Shown here one piece after another: positions 55,001-63,771 of a DNA stretch of 64,000 nucleotides. Every line of letters starts with the position of its first letter. The first letter of the stretch is position 1. Both the position numbers and the translations under genes were made by a program. The notes under the pieces were generated by a model. It had not been told where the DNA came from. It ran no database searches and saw nothing but the letters and a program-made list of their open reading frames with translations. The DNA is from Calothrix sp. NIES-4105 (lineage in GTDB: Bacteria > Cyanobacteriota > Cyanobacteriia > Cyanobacteriales > Nostocaceae): assembly GCF_002368415.1 (NCBI RefSeq), contig NZ_AP018290.1, positions 3,547,614 to 3,611,613 on the forward strand. The letters run 5' to 3'.

Positions 55001-55906
55001 ATATATTATCTATTTATCAATGAATTATAATCCCAAATCTTATATCCTTCTAGAGATTTCCCTTTCCCCCTTCCCTCCTTAAAACTGCCCTAAAGCTCTT
55101 TTCGCTTTTACATCCTCGTTAACCATTAACCAAATCATCGAAAATTGTAGTTATCAATACTTTCACTTGTTATATTACTTGATAAGTTTCCTATACAGTG
55201 AATTTCGGTCATCTATCAAACTTAATTGCATCGCCCCTACTACCTATTCATACTTATTTAGACGCAGATAAGATAACACGATAATGCTTTCATGAGCTAT
55301 ATATCATTTCCTCTCCATATACTAAATAAGTAGGAGCGCCTTTTCCCTCTATTGATAGATATTCAACGTTATTACTATATGAGAAGCTTTTATTTAGTCA
55401 TTCTAAATGCCAATGTTTAAACTGTCACATGGCAGTAAGACAAAAACGTCAGGGAAGCACAGGTTACAAAGCTGTGTGTATCTTTGGGAGCAACAAGGCA
55501 TAAAATTCGGATTATTCAAGTAATTATAGAAAAATTTAAGCATTGAGGAGTGACACAAGTATTTTTCTGTTAAGTTTATGTAATTTTGATTAAGGAGGGT
55601 TTGACATATTTGATGAGTTAGAAGACGAATTGAAAACGAAACTAAAAATCAATTTAGATTAGATTAGAAAGTTTATAACGTTGAAGCGTTAAAAACATCT
55701 TCCACCAAGCAGTAACTAGAAGTTAACCCAAAGTTAAAAAGCTTGCGTAGTGAATTTTACTAATTTTAGTGTAAAATCTAAAACTAGTGCATAAAAGAAC
55801 GGCTTGTATTAACTTTTAGCAAAAGCATCTGTTCAAGAAGAGACACCAGGCGCACTTACCACTAAGTTTCATCTAGAGAAAGCAACACCTAGATGTTGTA
55901 ATCTAC
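55001..55906. other. Long intergenic region upstream of the sigma factor gene
   Basis: About 900 bases between divergent genes, AT-rich, with no ORF over about 25 codons that is convincing. I saw no tRNA-like element. It must hold the promoters of priA and the sigma factor gene; no clear box could be assigned. Confidence 0.5.
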
Positions 55907-55978
55907 GTGTTGCATAGTAGGCGCAGTGCAAGCAAAAGTTATGTACCAATCGGAAGCAACCATTCCTCACATAAACCT

Positions 55979-57103
55979 ATGAATATTGCTGAATTGGGGA
56001 CAATCGAGATTATCGAAAACGCTATTGTTGATATCGAAGAACCATCGCTCGATATTTTAGAACAAGTAGCTGACGAAGCTTTGATTGCCGACAATGATGA
56101 GCGTGACGGTGACCAGATGGGAGCAGCCCGTCCTTCTGGTTATAATAAAACAGAGCATGATGATGCGGTCGGAGCTTTCTTTAAAGAAATGGCGCGCTAC
56201 CCACTGCTTAAACCCGACGAAGAAGTCGAGTTAGCAAGGAGAGTCAGATTTTTAGAAGAAGTTCGAGAAATACAAGCATCATTACAAGAGAATTTAGGAC
56301 AACCTGTAACAAAGGCACAAGTTGCAGCGCAATTAGATTTAACAGAAAGACAATTAGAAAGTCGGTTATATCAAGGTAGAGTAGCTAAACGCAAAATGAT
56401 TCGGTCGAATTTGCGTTTGGTTGTATCGATTGCAAAACGATATTTAAATCGTGGAGTTCCTTTCCTAGATTTGATTCAGGAAGGAGCAATGGGTTTAAAC
56501 CGCGCAACAGAAAAGTTTGACCCAGACAAAGGATACAAGTTTTCAACGTATGCATATTGGTGGATACGTCAAGCTATAACTCGTGCGATAGCAAATGACG
56601 CGCGGACGATTCGTTTGCCAATTCACATTGTTGAAAAGCTGAACAAGCTCAAAAAAGCGCAACGTGAACTCAAACAGCAGCTTGGACGTAACCCGAACGA
56701 AGTAGAACTTGCTGCCATATTAGAAGTACCTCCATCTCAGTTGCGTCAGCTTCAGCAATTACGTCGTCAAGCGCTTTCGCTTAACCATCGTGTTGGTAAA
56801 GAAGAAGATACCGAATTGATGGATTTACTCGAAGACGAAGATAATCAGTCTCCTGAAGCGAAAATGAATGAAAGCATGATGCGTCAGGAGATATGGGAGG
56901 TTTTAGCTGATGTGTTGACACCGCGCGAAAAAGATGTAATTTCATTGCGGTATGGTTTAACAACTAGCGAGCCTTGTACCTTAGAAGAAGTTGGCAACAT
57001 GTTCAATCTTTCGCGCGAACGTGTTCGTCAGATTCAAAGTAAAGCAATGCGAAAACTTCGGCGCCCGCATATTGCTAAACGCTTGAAAGGTTGGCTGATA
57101 TGA
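55979..57103 (+). CDS. Group 2 RNA polymerase sigma-70 factor
   Basis: A 374-residue primary-like sigma factor (398 from the in-frame GTG at 55907, which is also possible). Region 1.2 is AVGAFFKEMARYPLLKPDEE; region 2 NLRLVVSIAKRYLNRGVPFL with DLIQEGAMGLNRA and YAYWWIRQAITRAI; regions 3 and 4 end in TLEEVGNMFNLSRERVRQIQ. Lack of a long 1.1 region and the sequence GAMGLNRA instead of GSLGLIRA set it apart from SigA, so it is likely an alternative group 2 factor used in stress or nutrient responses. Which SigB-E type it is cannot be stated. Confidence 0.9.
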   Translation: MNIAELGTIEIIENAIVDIEEPSLDILEQVADEALIADNDERDGDQMGAARPSGYNKTEHDDAVGAFFKEMARYPLLKPDEEVELARRVRFLEEVREIQASLQENLGQPVTKAQVAAQLDLTERQLESRLYQGRVAKRKMIRSNLRLVVSIAKRYLNRGVPFLDLIQEGAMGLNRATEKFDPDKGYKFSTYAYWWIRQAITRAIANDARTIRLPIHIVEKLNKLKKAQRELKQQLGRNPNEVELAAILEVPPSQLRQLQQLRRQALSLNHRVGKEEDTELMDLLEDEDNQSPEAKMNESMMRQEIWEVLADVLTPREKDVISLRYGLTTSEPCTLEEVGNMFNLSRERVRQIQSKAMRKLRRPHIAKRLKGWLI

Positions 57104-57106
57104 AGA

Positions 57107-57298
57107 TTTTGGATTTTAGATTTTGGATTTTCGAGAGGTGTCGGGGCGGGTTTACACAATATTTAACACGGTTTTAGGATATGTATTAACCCGCCCTTAC
57201 TAGATATAGTGTCGCTTTTTCGTTTATGATTTAGCAGTGGATAAGTACCGAATCCAAGATTTTAATCATACAATCCAAAATCTAAAATCTAAAATTCT
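57107..57298. repeat. AAATCTA-type repeats and GGGCGGGTTTA hairpin
   Basis: GATTTTGGATTTTAGATTTT (57107-57130) and its complement-like AAAATCTAAAATCTAAAATT (57274-57296) flank a hairpin with arms GGCGGGTTTA and TAACCCGCC (about 57145-57196). It fills the gap between the sigma factor gene and the acetyltransferase gene. Confidence 0.65.
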
Positions 57299-57811
57299 AT
57301 GAGTGATGTAACTATACGTTTTGCTCAACGTGAAGATTGCGATGCAATTTTTTCTCTTATCCAAGCTTTGGCTGAATATGAAAAACTATCAGACGCTGTA
57401 ACCGGAGATGCTCTTGCACTTAAAGAGCATCTTTTTGGTATGCACAAGTTTGCTGAGGTAATTTTAGCTATTTGCAACGCTCAAACTGTAGGCTTTGCTT
57501 TATTTCTTCATAATTATTCAACGTTTCTAACAAAACCAGGTATTTATCTCGAAGACCTTTTTGTTCTTTCTGAATATCGGCGCCTTGGTATTGGTAAAGC
57601 ACTTTTGAGTAAGCTTGCACAAATTGCTTTGGAACGTAACTGCGGGCGCCTCGAATGGAGTGTTCTAGATTGGAATGAACCTGCAATTGAATTTTACCGT
57701 CGTATGGGCGCTGAAATCTTGGGCGAATGGCGAATTTGCCGAGTTACTGGCACTGCTATTACCAACTTAGCAACACTATCAAACGAAGGCGCCTCTATTT
57801 CTAACTTGTAA
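57299..57811 (+). CDS. GNAT-family N-acetyltransferase, diamine-acetyltransferase-like
   Basis: A 170-residue acetyl-CoA-dependent transferase. Motif A is in YLEDLFVLSEYRRLGIGKAL (acetyl-CoA pyrophosphate loop), and the late block EWSVLDWNEPAIEFYRRMGA is typical of the spermidine/diamine acetyltransferase-like group. Substrate is not provable; polyamines or amines are possible. It ends with a hairpin GGTGCGT/ACGCACC after the stop. Confidence 0.88.
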   Translation: MSDVTIRFAQREDCDAIFSLIQALAEYEKLSDAVTGDALALKEHLFGMHKFAEVILAICNAQTVGFALFLHNYSTFLTKPGIYLEDLFVLSEYRRLGIGKALLSKLAQIALERNCGRLEWSVLDWNEPAIEFYRRMGAEILGEWRICRVTGTAITNLATLSNEGASISNL

Positions 57812-57873
57812 GGTGCGTCACGCCACCAGATCACTTGCTTAGTCTAACAATTGTTGGTAGCATAACGCACCCT
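57812..57873. terminator. GGTGCGT / ACGCACC inverted repeat
   Basis: GGTGCGT at 57813-57819 pairs with ACGCACC near 57864-57870 around a 45-base spacer, directly after the acetyltransferase stop. A possible transcript end or a dispersed hairpin repeat. Confidence 0.45.
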
Positions 57874-58096
57874 ACTCTTTGTATTTATTTTCAGATTTAT
57901 TAATTTTTATTGTTAAATATTGATTTAAATGTCAAGACATTTAACAAACAAAGTCACAAAATTTTACTTAAAATCAAGAATTGTAAAGGTTTTTGCGAAG
58001 TACGACAGCCTGTCGTTTGACTATTAGAGCTTCTGAACAAGACAATATTATGAGGATATACCACTTACCCATCATTTGTTACAGAGAGAACACTCA

Positions 58097-58435
58097 ATGA
58101 AAAAAATTGTATCAGTATTGCTCTTAGGCGTAGCAATTTTTACACTAGCCTTCAGTCGTCCTGCATTAGCTGATGGAGATGCTGTGGCTGGAGGAAAAGT
58201 CTTCAGTACGAACTGCGCTTCCTGTCACGCAGGTGGTAAAAACTTGGTTAATGCTCAAAAAACTCTACAGAAAAGTGCTTTAGAAAAGTACAATATGTAC
58301 TCAGAAGAAGCAATCGTCACCCAAGTTACCAAGGGTAAAAATGCTATGCCCGCTTTTGGTGGTCGCTTAAAACCAGAACAAATTGCTAACGTAGCAAGTT
58401 ATGTTTTGTCGCAAGCAGATAAAGGTTGGAAATAG
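58097..58435 (+). CDS. petJ: Cytochrome c6
   Basis: A 112-residue precursor of the soluble lumenal electron carrier between cytochrome b6f and photosystem I (or oxidase). It has a signal peptide (residues 1-26, ALA) and haem-binding CASCH, then [22 protein letters not shown] with the axial Met. The mature chain is about 86 residues, the normal size. I used the ATG at 58097 (preceded by AGAGAGAA), not the in-frame TTG/ATG-like codon seven residues upstream. It can substitute for plastocyanin when copper is scarce, and the copper pump gene is elsewhere in this window. Confidence 0.94.
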   Translation: MKKIVSVLLLGVAIFTLAFSRPALADGDAVAGGKVFSTNCASCHAGGKNLVNAQKTLQKSALEKYNMYSEEAIVTQVTKGKNAMPAFGGRLKPEQIANVASYVLSQADKGWK

Positions 58436-58440
58436 TTAAT

Positions 58441-58475
58441 AGTGCTGAGTAGAGACGCGATTAATCGCGTCTCTA
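58441..58475. repeat. GTGCTGA plus GACGCGATTAATCGCGTC palindrome after petJ
   Basis: One heptamer (58441-58448) followed by the dispersed palindrome (58450-58475). This is the same pairing as the insertion in the copper ATPase gene, here in intergenic DNA 6 bases after the petJ stop. Confidence 0.85.
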
Positions 58476-58645
58476 TTGAGTATGAATGTTAATACTTGCT
58501 TATAAATCAGGCTCTAAAGCGATTCAGTTCTAATAAAATTTGGTAGGGGTGCAGTATTTCTGTGCCCCTATAACAATATATATTTAATGCTAAATATTAA
58601 AGTAGTAGATAATTTATTTCTCGCTAGCAATTCGAGAGGTTTAGT

Positions 58646-59572
58646 ATGAATTGCTCGTTTAAGTTCGTTCTTTCGCTATCGCGATTGATTTTAATAATTG
58701 TTCTGGCTATTGGCTTGGTATTTTTTCAAGTGAGTCCAGCAGGCGCCACTCCAGTTTCCGCAGCTAATATTTTTAGTTTAGGTGTGGAAATGCTTAAACA
58801 AGAAAATTATACTGAAGCCGTAGTTAAATTTACTGAAGCAATTCAGATTCAAAAAGATTATGCGGCAGCTTACAGTAATCGTTGTCTTTGTAACCTTCAA
58901 CTGCAAGATTTAGGGCACGCTGTTAGTGATTGTAACCAAGCAATAAATTTAGCACCAGAAAATATCGAAGCGTATATTAACAGAGGCATTGCCTACTATC
59001 GCCAAGGTAATTATACCGCTGCAATTGACGATATGAATCATATTATTGCTCTTGATCCCCACGACTTTCGAGCTTACTATAATCGGGGTATAGCAACTGC
59101 GGCAAAACAAGATTACAATGGCGCCATTACAGATTATCACCGCGCGTTATCACTAGTAAGCGAAACCCATAGTTATTTACGTGCCGACATATATAATGAT
59201 TTAGGTTTAGCAAAATTCCACCTTAAAGATTATAACGCTGCGACTATAAACTTTACTCTGGCAATTCGTCTTAACCCGCAATCAGAACGAGCGTATTTTA
59301 ACCGAGGTTGTACATGCGGTAAAAGTGGTGACAATTTAGGCGCCGTTAACGACTTTAACAATACAGTTAAACTTAATCCTAATTACGCTCAAGCATACGC
59401 TAACCGTGGCATAGCATATCACAATCTTGGCTATGAACAAGCAGCCATATCCGACTTACAAACCGCAGCAGCATATTTTGGAAAACAAGGAAAACAACTT
59501 GCTTACCAGAAAACTTTAAGCTTAATTAAAATAGTCCAAAGACAAATCCCTACTATTGAAGAAACAGCTTAG
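58646..59572 (+). CDS. Exported TPR-repeat protein
   Basis: A 308-residue protein. A signal peptide covers about residues 1-33 (LSRLILIIVLAIGLVFFQVSPAGA). About six to seven TPR units follow, with typical strings such as DYAAAYSNRCLCNLQLQDLG, EAYINRGIAYYRQGNYTAAI and DFRAYYNRGIATAAKQDYNG. It should work as an envelope protein-interaction scaffold; the partner is unknown. GAGAGG precedes the ATG. The stop codon (TAG) forms the first bases of a MITE-like element. Confidence 0.88.
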   Translation: MNCSFKFVLSLSRLILIIVLAIGLVFFQVSPAGATPVSAANIFSLGVEMLKQENYTEAVVKFTEAIQIQKDYAAAYSNRCLCNLQLQDLGHAVSDCNQAINLAPENIEAYINRGIAYYRQGNYTAAIDDMNHIIALDPHDFRAYYNRGIATAAKQDYNGAITDYHRALSLVSETHSYLRADIYNDLGLAKFHLKDYNAATINFTLAIRLNPQSERAYFNRGCTCGKSGDNLGAVNDFNNTVKLNPNYAQAYANRGIAYHNLGYEQAAISDLQTAAAYFGKQGKQLAYQKTLSLIKIVQRQIPTIEETA

Positions 59573-59666
59573 TAGTTCATGTCATTAATTTTGGCTAGTT
59601 GGCACCTCTCGTAGGGTGGGCACTGCCCACCTTACAACGTACCAAAACTTTTGACACAGACCATTA
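59570..59666. mobile_element. MITE-like element, copy 3
   Basis: A 97-base element with imperfect inverted ends of 25 bases (left TAGTAGTTCATGTCATTAA..., right complement TAATGGTCTGTGTCAAAAG..., both ending TTTTGG). It holds a GGTGGGCACTGCCCACC hairpin like copy 2. Its first bases supply the TAG stop codon of the upstream TPR gene. Confidence 0.75.
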
Positions 59667-59714
59667 GTAGGGGTAAGTGCGGCAACGCGACGCCTCCCCA
59701 ACCCACAAACAATG

Positions 59715-60887
59715 TTATTTCATCTCATTTTTTACTGTTGCGTAACCCCAGTCTAACCAAGGTAGCAGTGCTTCTATATTGCTAGTCTCAACGGTGGCGC
59801 CTCCCCAAATGCGTAAACCTGGAGGCGCCGAACGGTAAGCAGCAATATCGTAAGCAACTCCTTGTTTTTCGAGCAATTTTGCTAGTTTTTTGGCGCATTC
59901 GGCTTGTTGTTCTGGAGTTAAACTAGTAAACCACTCGTCTGTGATTTTGAGACAAATCGATGTGCAAGAACGAATTTCTGGTGTTTGAGCTAAAAATGCC
60001 GCCCAGTCACTTTGTTCAACCCATTTTGCAATTACTGCAAGGTTTGCTTCGCTACGTTTAATTAATCCAGAAAGACCACCGATGCTTTCTGCCCACTTTA
60101 ACCCATCAAGTGCATCTTCAACGCACAACATTGATGGAGTATTAATAGTGTCGCCTTTGAAAATACCTTCGATTAACTTACCTTTTTCGGTCATTCGGAA
60201 TAATTTTGGTAAAGGTCGAGGTGGTTGATAAGTTTCTAGGCGTTCAACTGCGCGCGGTGATAGTACAATTACACCGTGTTGTGCTTCTCCACCAAGTACT
60301 TTTTGCCAAGAGTAAGTAACAACATCAAGTTTAGACCAGTCTACATCCATTGCGAATACTGCTGAGGTGGCATCGCAAATTGTTAAACCTTCACGGTTGT
60401 CTGGTATCCAGTCCGCATTTGGTACGCGCGCTCCTGATGTGGTACCATTCCATAAAAATACTACATCATGGCTGAAATCAACTTGATTAAAGTCGGGTAA
60501 GCTACCGTAAGGTGCCTTCATTAAACGAACATCAGATAATTTCAACTCGTCGGTAACGTCTTTTACCCATTCCTGACCGAAGCTTTCCCACGCGAGGATA
60601 TCTAGCGGTAATTTACCCAAAAGTGACCACATCGCCATTTCTACGGCACCTGTATCAGAAGCTGGCACAATTCCCAAACGGTAATCAGCGGGTACACCAA
60701 GGATTTTTTTTGATAGTTCAATAACTTCGGCTAATTTAGCTTTACCATCTGTTGAACGGTGCGAACGCCCTACGCAAGCGTTAGCAAGATTTGATGCAGA
60801 CCAACCAGGACGCTTCGCACATGGGCCTGAAGAGAAATGCGGTACGCTAGGTTTGACGGTTGGAGGAGTTAGCAGAGTTTCTAGCAT
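59715..60887 (-). CDS. serC: Phosphoserine aminotransferase, TIGR01365-like
   Basis: A 390-residue class V PLP enzyme of serine synthesis (3-phosphohydroxypyruvate + glutamate to phosphoserine + 2-oxoglutarate). [14 protein letters not shown] is the family start, with [20 protein letters not shown] and the PLP lysine in [15 protein letters not shown]. Longer than the E. coli type and like the SerC_2 group seen in alphaproteobacteria, methanogens and some cyanobacteria. It stands alone. Sequence match to the family is by memory. Confidence 0.9.
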   Translation of the reverse strand: MLETLLTPPTVKPSVPHFSSGPCAKRPGWSASNLANACVGRSHRSTDGKAKLAEVIELSKKILGVPADYRLGIVPASDTGAVEMAMWSLLGKLPLDILAWESFGQEWVKDVTDELKLSDVRLMKAPYGSLPDFNQVDFSHDVVFLWNGTTSGARVPNADWIPDNREGLTICDATSAVFAMDVDWSKLDVVTYSWQKVLGGEAQHGVIVLSPRAVERLETYQPPRPLPKLFRMTEKGKLIEGIFKGDTINTPSMLCVEDALDGLKWAESIGGLSGLIKRSEANLAVIAKWVEQSDWAAFLAQTPEIRSCTSICLKITDEWFTSLTPEQQAECAKKLAKLLEKQGVAYDIAAYRSAPPGLRIWGGATVETSNIEALLPWLDWGYATVKNEMK

Positions 60888-61331
60888 CGGTCTGAAATTT
60901 TAGCTACAAGACAGGATTACATCATAATCTGTATTCGGGTGATTTTTACCCTAGTCAAAAATACAGTCAAATATTATAGTCAAAAATAACAACTACTTTC
61001 ATCCTGTCGTATAGTAACAGTATTCTGTCTTATAGGTTCTTATCTATGTAAATTATTTTACGCATCAATAAAGTCCTTACAATAAATTTATACTTTAATA
61101 ATTTGTTAGTGATTATATTTTTTGTACTAAAGAATGTTGTTATATTGTTAACTGTTATATATAGTGTTAGATTTAAGTACACAGCATATATCTTGACTAA
61201 TTAATATTACAGCCTAACTAATAAATAAATTTATGATGTTGAGTTCATAACATTTATGTCACAATAATATTGAACTCAACATATATAACTGTAATAAACA
61301 TGATTCTCCTGCTATGAATGTGGAGATAATT
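60888..61331. other. AT-rich intergenic region with a 10-base inverted repeat
   Basis: No gene found in about 440 bases. A perfect inverted repeat, GTTGAGTTCA at 61238-61247 and TGAACTCAAC at 61271-61280, spans 43 bases and lies about 50 bases upstream of the next gene, in a position where an operator or hairpin could act. Confidence 0.5.
61238..61280. promoter_or_regulatory. Inverted repeat GTTGAGTTCA / TGAACTCAAC
   Basis: Perfect 10-base arms with a 23-base spacer, about 50 bases upstream of the start at 61332. It could be an operator with two half-sites or a 5' hairpin; which one cannot be told. Confidence 0.45.
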
Positions 61332-61754
61332 ATGCAAGAAGAATTGAATCAATATTTTGCAGGTCGCTCATCGACAGCAAAAAGCACATTTCCATACTTA
61401 CATCAGGTGTTTTCTAAAAATGAAGACGAAAAATATATCAATCAGTCATGCAAACAGTCTTCTCATTTCCAACATGTTACGGAAACTTTACATTCAATTC
61501 TTACTCAAACAAATTTTGATACGATTGATGACGCTTTAAATGCTATTGGCTATGAATATTACCGACTAGCATCTTTACCTGAATTAGATGAATATAGTTC
61601 TCACAGAATGCTGCTAATATTAAGCTTGGCAGAAATTGATATAAAACTCAGTCATTTAATTAATTCCATTGATGCGTTTTTAGCTACTGATAACAAGTTA
61701 GATGATTTTAGGCTTTTCAGTTCTGATATATTGCCCGATAGTAACGTGATTTAA
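61332..61754 (+). CDS. Unknown protein sharing a C-terminal domain with the gene at 63049
   Basis: A 140-residue soluble protein. Residues about 80-125 (YEYYRLASLPELDE, HRMLLILSLAEID, HLINSIDAFLA) match residues about 170-215 of the protein at 63049-63771 (QEYYRLSSLPNLAD, KRMLLILELAQFD, YLINQIDTAIA). I chose the ATG at 61332, which has GGAG six bases upstream, over an ATG six codons earlier. A sigma-like gene lies 340 bases downstream. No family recognised; helical character suggests a protein-protein interaction domain. Confidence 0.6.
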   Translation: MQEELNQYFAGRSSTAKSTFPYLHQVFSKNEDEKYINQSCKQSSHFQHVTETLHSILTQTNFDTIDDALNAIGYEYYRLASLPELDEYSSHRMLLILSLAEIDIKLSHLINSIDAFLATDNKLDDFRLFSSDILPDSNVI

Positions 61755-62093
61755 GGCTGCGAACATATAGTAGAACAAAAATATTAATTATGTAATACAT
61801 TGGCGCCTGAACAAACAAATGTATTTACAATGTAGAAGTGCCTTAACCAAGGCGCCTCTATGATAAGTATTCAAAAATCGAATGGGAGCGAAACTACAAG
61901 AGTATTAAGGATAAACAAATCACGCATTGCTTGAAAACCCAGTTTGACAACCAACTGGGTTTTTCGCATATGACTATATTTCGTCTTGTCACGAATTATC
62001 GAATATCTTCATTTTGAATTAGACACTATTACGCGAGATATGCGTAGTATTTTTTTCCTTCTATGGAAATTTATTTATAAGAGGGAATTTTAA
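61755..62093. other. Intergenic region with strong terminator and possible small RNA
   Basis: GGCGCC occurs twice (61802, 61852), and a perfect terminator-like hairpin ends at about 61965. The sequence from about 61860 to 61965 could be a small RNA, since the terminator is 180 bases past the upstream stop. No ORF is convincing. Confidence 0.5.
61934..61966 (+). terminator. Rho-independent-type terminator AAAACCCAGTT-loop-AACTGGGTTTT
   Basis: A perfect 11-base-pair stem with an 8-base loop (TGACAACC), followed by TTC; the right arm itself ends in a T-run. It is the clearest terminator in the window and would end a transcript reading rightwards. Confidence 0.75.
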
Positions 62094-62690
62094 ATGCTTG
62101 GATTCACAGAAAATCGTTCTTCGCATAAACCACTAAAATTAATGTACGCTAGGCTAGTTGTATTCTTTCGTTTGCGTTTAACTCAAGTTGGACTAAGTGG
62201 TCGCTATCAGCCAGAAGAAATTCTAGAAGAAGCGTTACTTCGTCTCGACCGCACGCTTAAAATGGGTAAAAAAATTTATCACGAAGAAGCTTGGTTAAGA
62301 AAAACTGGTTTCTTACATATTTTAGAGATACAGCAGAATCAAGGCAACGTAGACATTAATGACATTAATATAGATGTGAATAAGACATTGTTCAATTCAA
62401 TTCACGCTCCAACTATAGATAATATCAGGGATAAGCAGCTAGAAAGTCAAGGAAATTACAAATTACTCAATGAAGTGATACTTTCTTTGAAAGCTAGCGA
62501 ACGTGAACTACTAATGATGCGCTTTACTTTGAGTATGTCTTGGAGCGAAATCGCGCGTAGTTATGCTTCTCAGGGTGAAGATATTTCAATACCAACATTG
62601 AGACAACGTGGTTGCCGTGCTGTAAGGTCTTTGAGAAAAGCATATTTACAGCTAATACAACTGCGACCTTCAGATAAATTAGACACATAA
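62094..62690 (+). CDS. Sigma-70-like regulatory protein, small
   Basis: A 198-residue protein. Residues about 130-190 resemble sigma region 4: LKASERELLMMRFTLSMSWS, then EIARSYASQGEDISIPTLRQ and RGCRAVRSLRKAY. Residues about 20-80 (FFRLRLTQVGLSGRYQPEEI, LRLDRTLKMGKKIYHEEAWL) look like a helical N-terminal sigma-2-type domain. It could be an ECF-type sigma factor or a sigma-derived regulator. GAGGG precedes the ATG. Flanked by two paralogous genes on the same strand. The binding partner is unknown. Confidence 0.7.
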   Translation: MLGFTENRSSHKPLKLMYARLVVFFRLRLTQVGLSGRYQPEEILEEALLRLDRTLKMGKKIYHEEAWLRKTGFLHILEIQQNQGNVDINDINIDVNKTLFNSIHAPTIDNIRDKQLESQGNYKLLNEVILSLKASERELLMMRFTLSMSWSEIARSYASQGEDISIPTLRQRGCRAVRSLRKAYLQLIQLRPSDKLDT

Positions 62691-63048
62691 AAGAGCTAAT
62701 AATTTGTTGGGTGCATAGTACTTAGTAACTAAATGTACAACAACGATTAGTCAAGCTTTAAGTGTGAAAATAATTACCAAAATCACTTTATTCAATTAAT
62801 AAAGTAATATAGTGTGATTTTAATCCTCCTGCCAGCATATGTCATGAGCTAGATAATTATACTTATACTAGTTCAGCACGTTTTGGGTATTTGTGGGTTC
62901 AATAAAGTGAATTTTATTATCTAACTGGCAAATATGAGAAAGCTTCATAATTTCTTTTAATAAACTTTACAATATTTGCTTCTAAATCAAGGTCACACTT
63001 ATATCTATCAAATCATTAACATGGGGTAGAGTTAGGAAATCTAAGTTA
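62691..63048. other. Intergenic region between the sigma-like gene and the second paralogue
   Basis: About 360 AT-rich bases with no supported gene, hairpin or repeat. The second paralogue could have its own promoter here. Confidence 0.45.
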
Positions 63049-63771
63049 ATGACATTTGAACAATTTGACCCGCTAATCACACCTGAACATAGTATGTTCA
63101 ATAACCTGCACAAGTATCATGCTTGGCAGAATACTGTGATTGAGAGTAATTCACAATTTGAGACGTTGATGGTAAGACTAAGTACAATATGGCACATGCT
63201 GATTGAATCAGAGCAAAACGAAGCTTCCAATCAAAATCATCAGTTATCGATTGCATCAAGTAGATCTTGTCGCTTAATCAAACATAATTACTCCAATATA
63301 GACTTAAAAGGGCTATTGTTCAAATCGGTGAATAATAATAGCGATTTAGCAAAATTGCAATATATAGCAAAAGAAAGAAGAAAGGTTAAAAATATGCTTT
63401 CTGAATTAATTGATAATCCTAATCTAGAAGTTAATAGCTTGAACGATAGTACACTGCAAGAACTAGATGAAGAACTTTCGGAGTTAATGCAACAAATAGA
63501 TGAAGAAACGTTCTGGCTAATGCAAGAGTACTATCGTCTTTCTTCGTTGCCTAATCTTGCAGATAGCGATACAAAGCGAATGCTATTAATTCTCGAACTG
63601 GCTCAGTTTGACCCTTTATTAGATTATTTGATTAACCAAATTGATACAGCAATCGCTGAAGAGACAGGACTGACAGATATTCCAAGTGATAATATTTCTA
63701 ATCAAGGATTTAAGAAGCTTTTTATTCAGTGTCTAGAGAAAAAATTAAATAGCTCTGAGGATATAGGGTAA
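63049..63771 (+). CDS. Unknown protein, longer paralogue of the gene at 61332
   Basis: A 240-residue helical, acidic protein without signal or membrane segments. Residues about 110-165 look coiled-coil-like (YIAKERRKVKNMLSELI, LQELDEELSELMQQIDEE). Residues about 168-216 carry the domain shared with the protein at 61332: EYYRLSSLP, KRMLLILELAQFD and LINQID. It has a longer N-terminal half than the other. No family recognised. The ATG lacks a strong ribosome binding site. It is the last gene in the window. Confidence 0.6.
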   Translation: MTFEQFDPLITPEHSMFNNLHKYHAWQNTVIESNSQFETLMVRLSTIWHMLIESEQNEASNQNHQLSIASSRSCRLIKHNYSNIDLKGLLFKSVNNNSDLAKLQYIAKERRKVKNMLSELIDNPNLEVNSLNDSTLQELDEELSELMQQIDEETFWLMQEYYRLSSLPNLADSDTKRMLLILELAQFDPLLDYLINQIDTAIAEETGLTDIPSDNISNQGFKKLFIQCLEKKLNSSEDIG

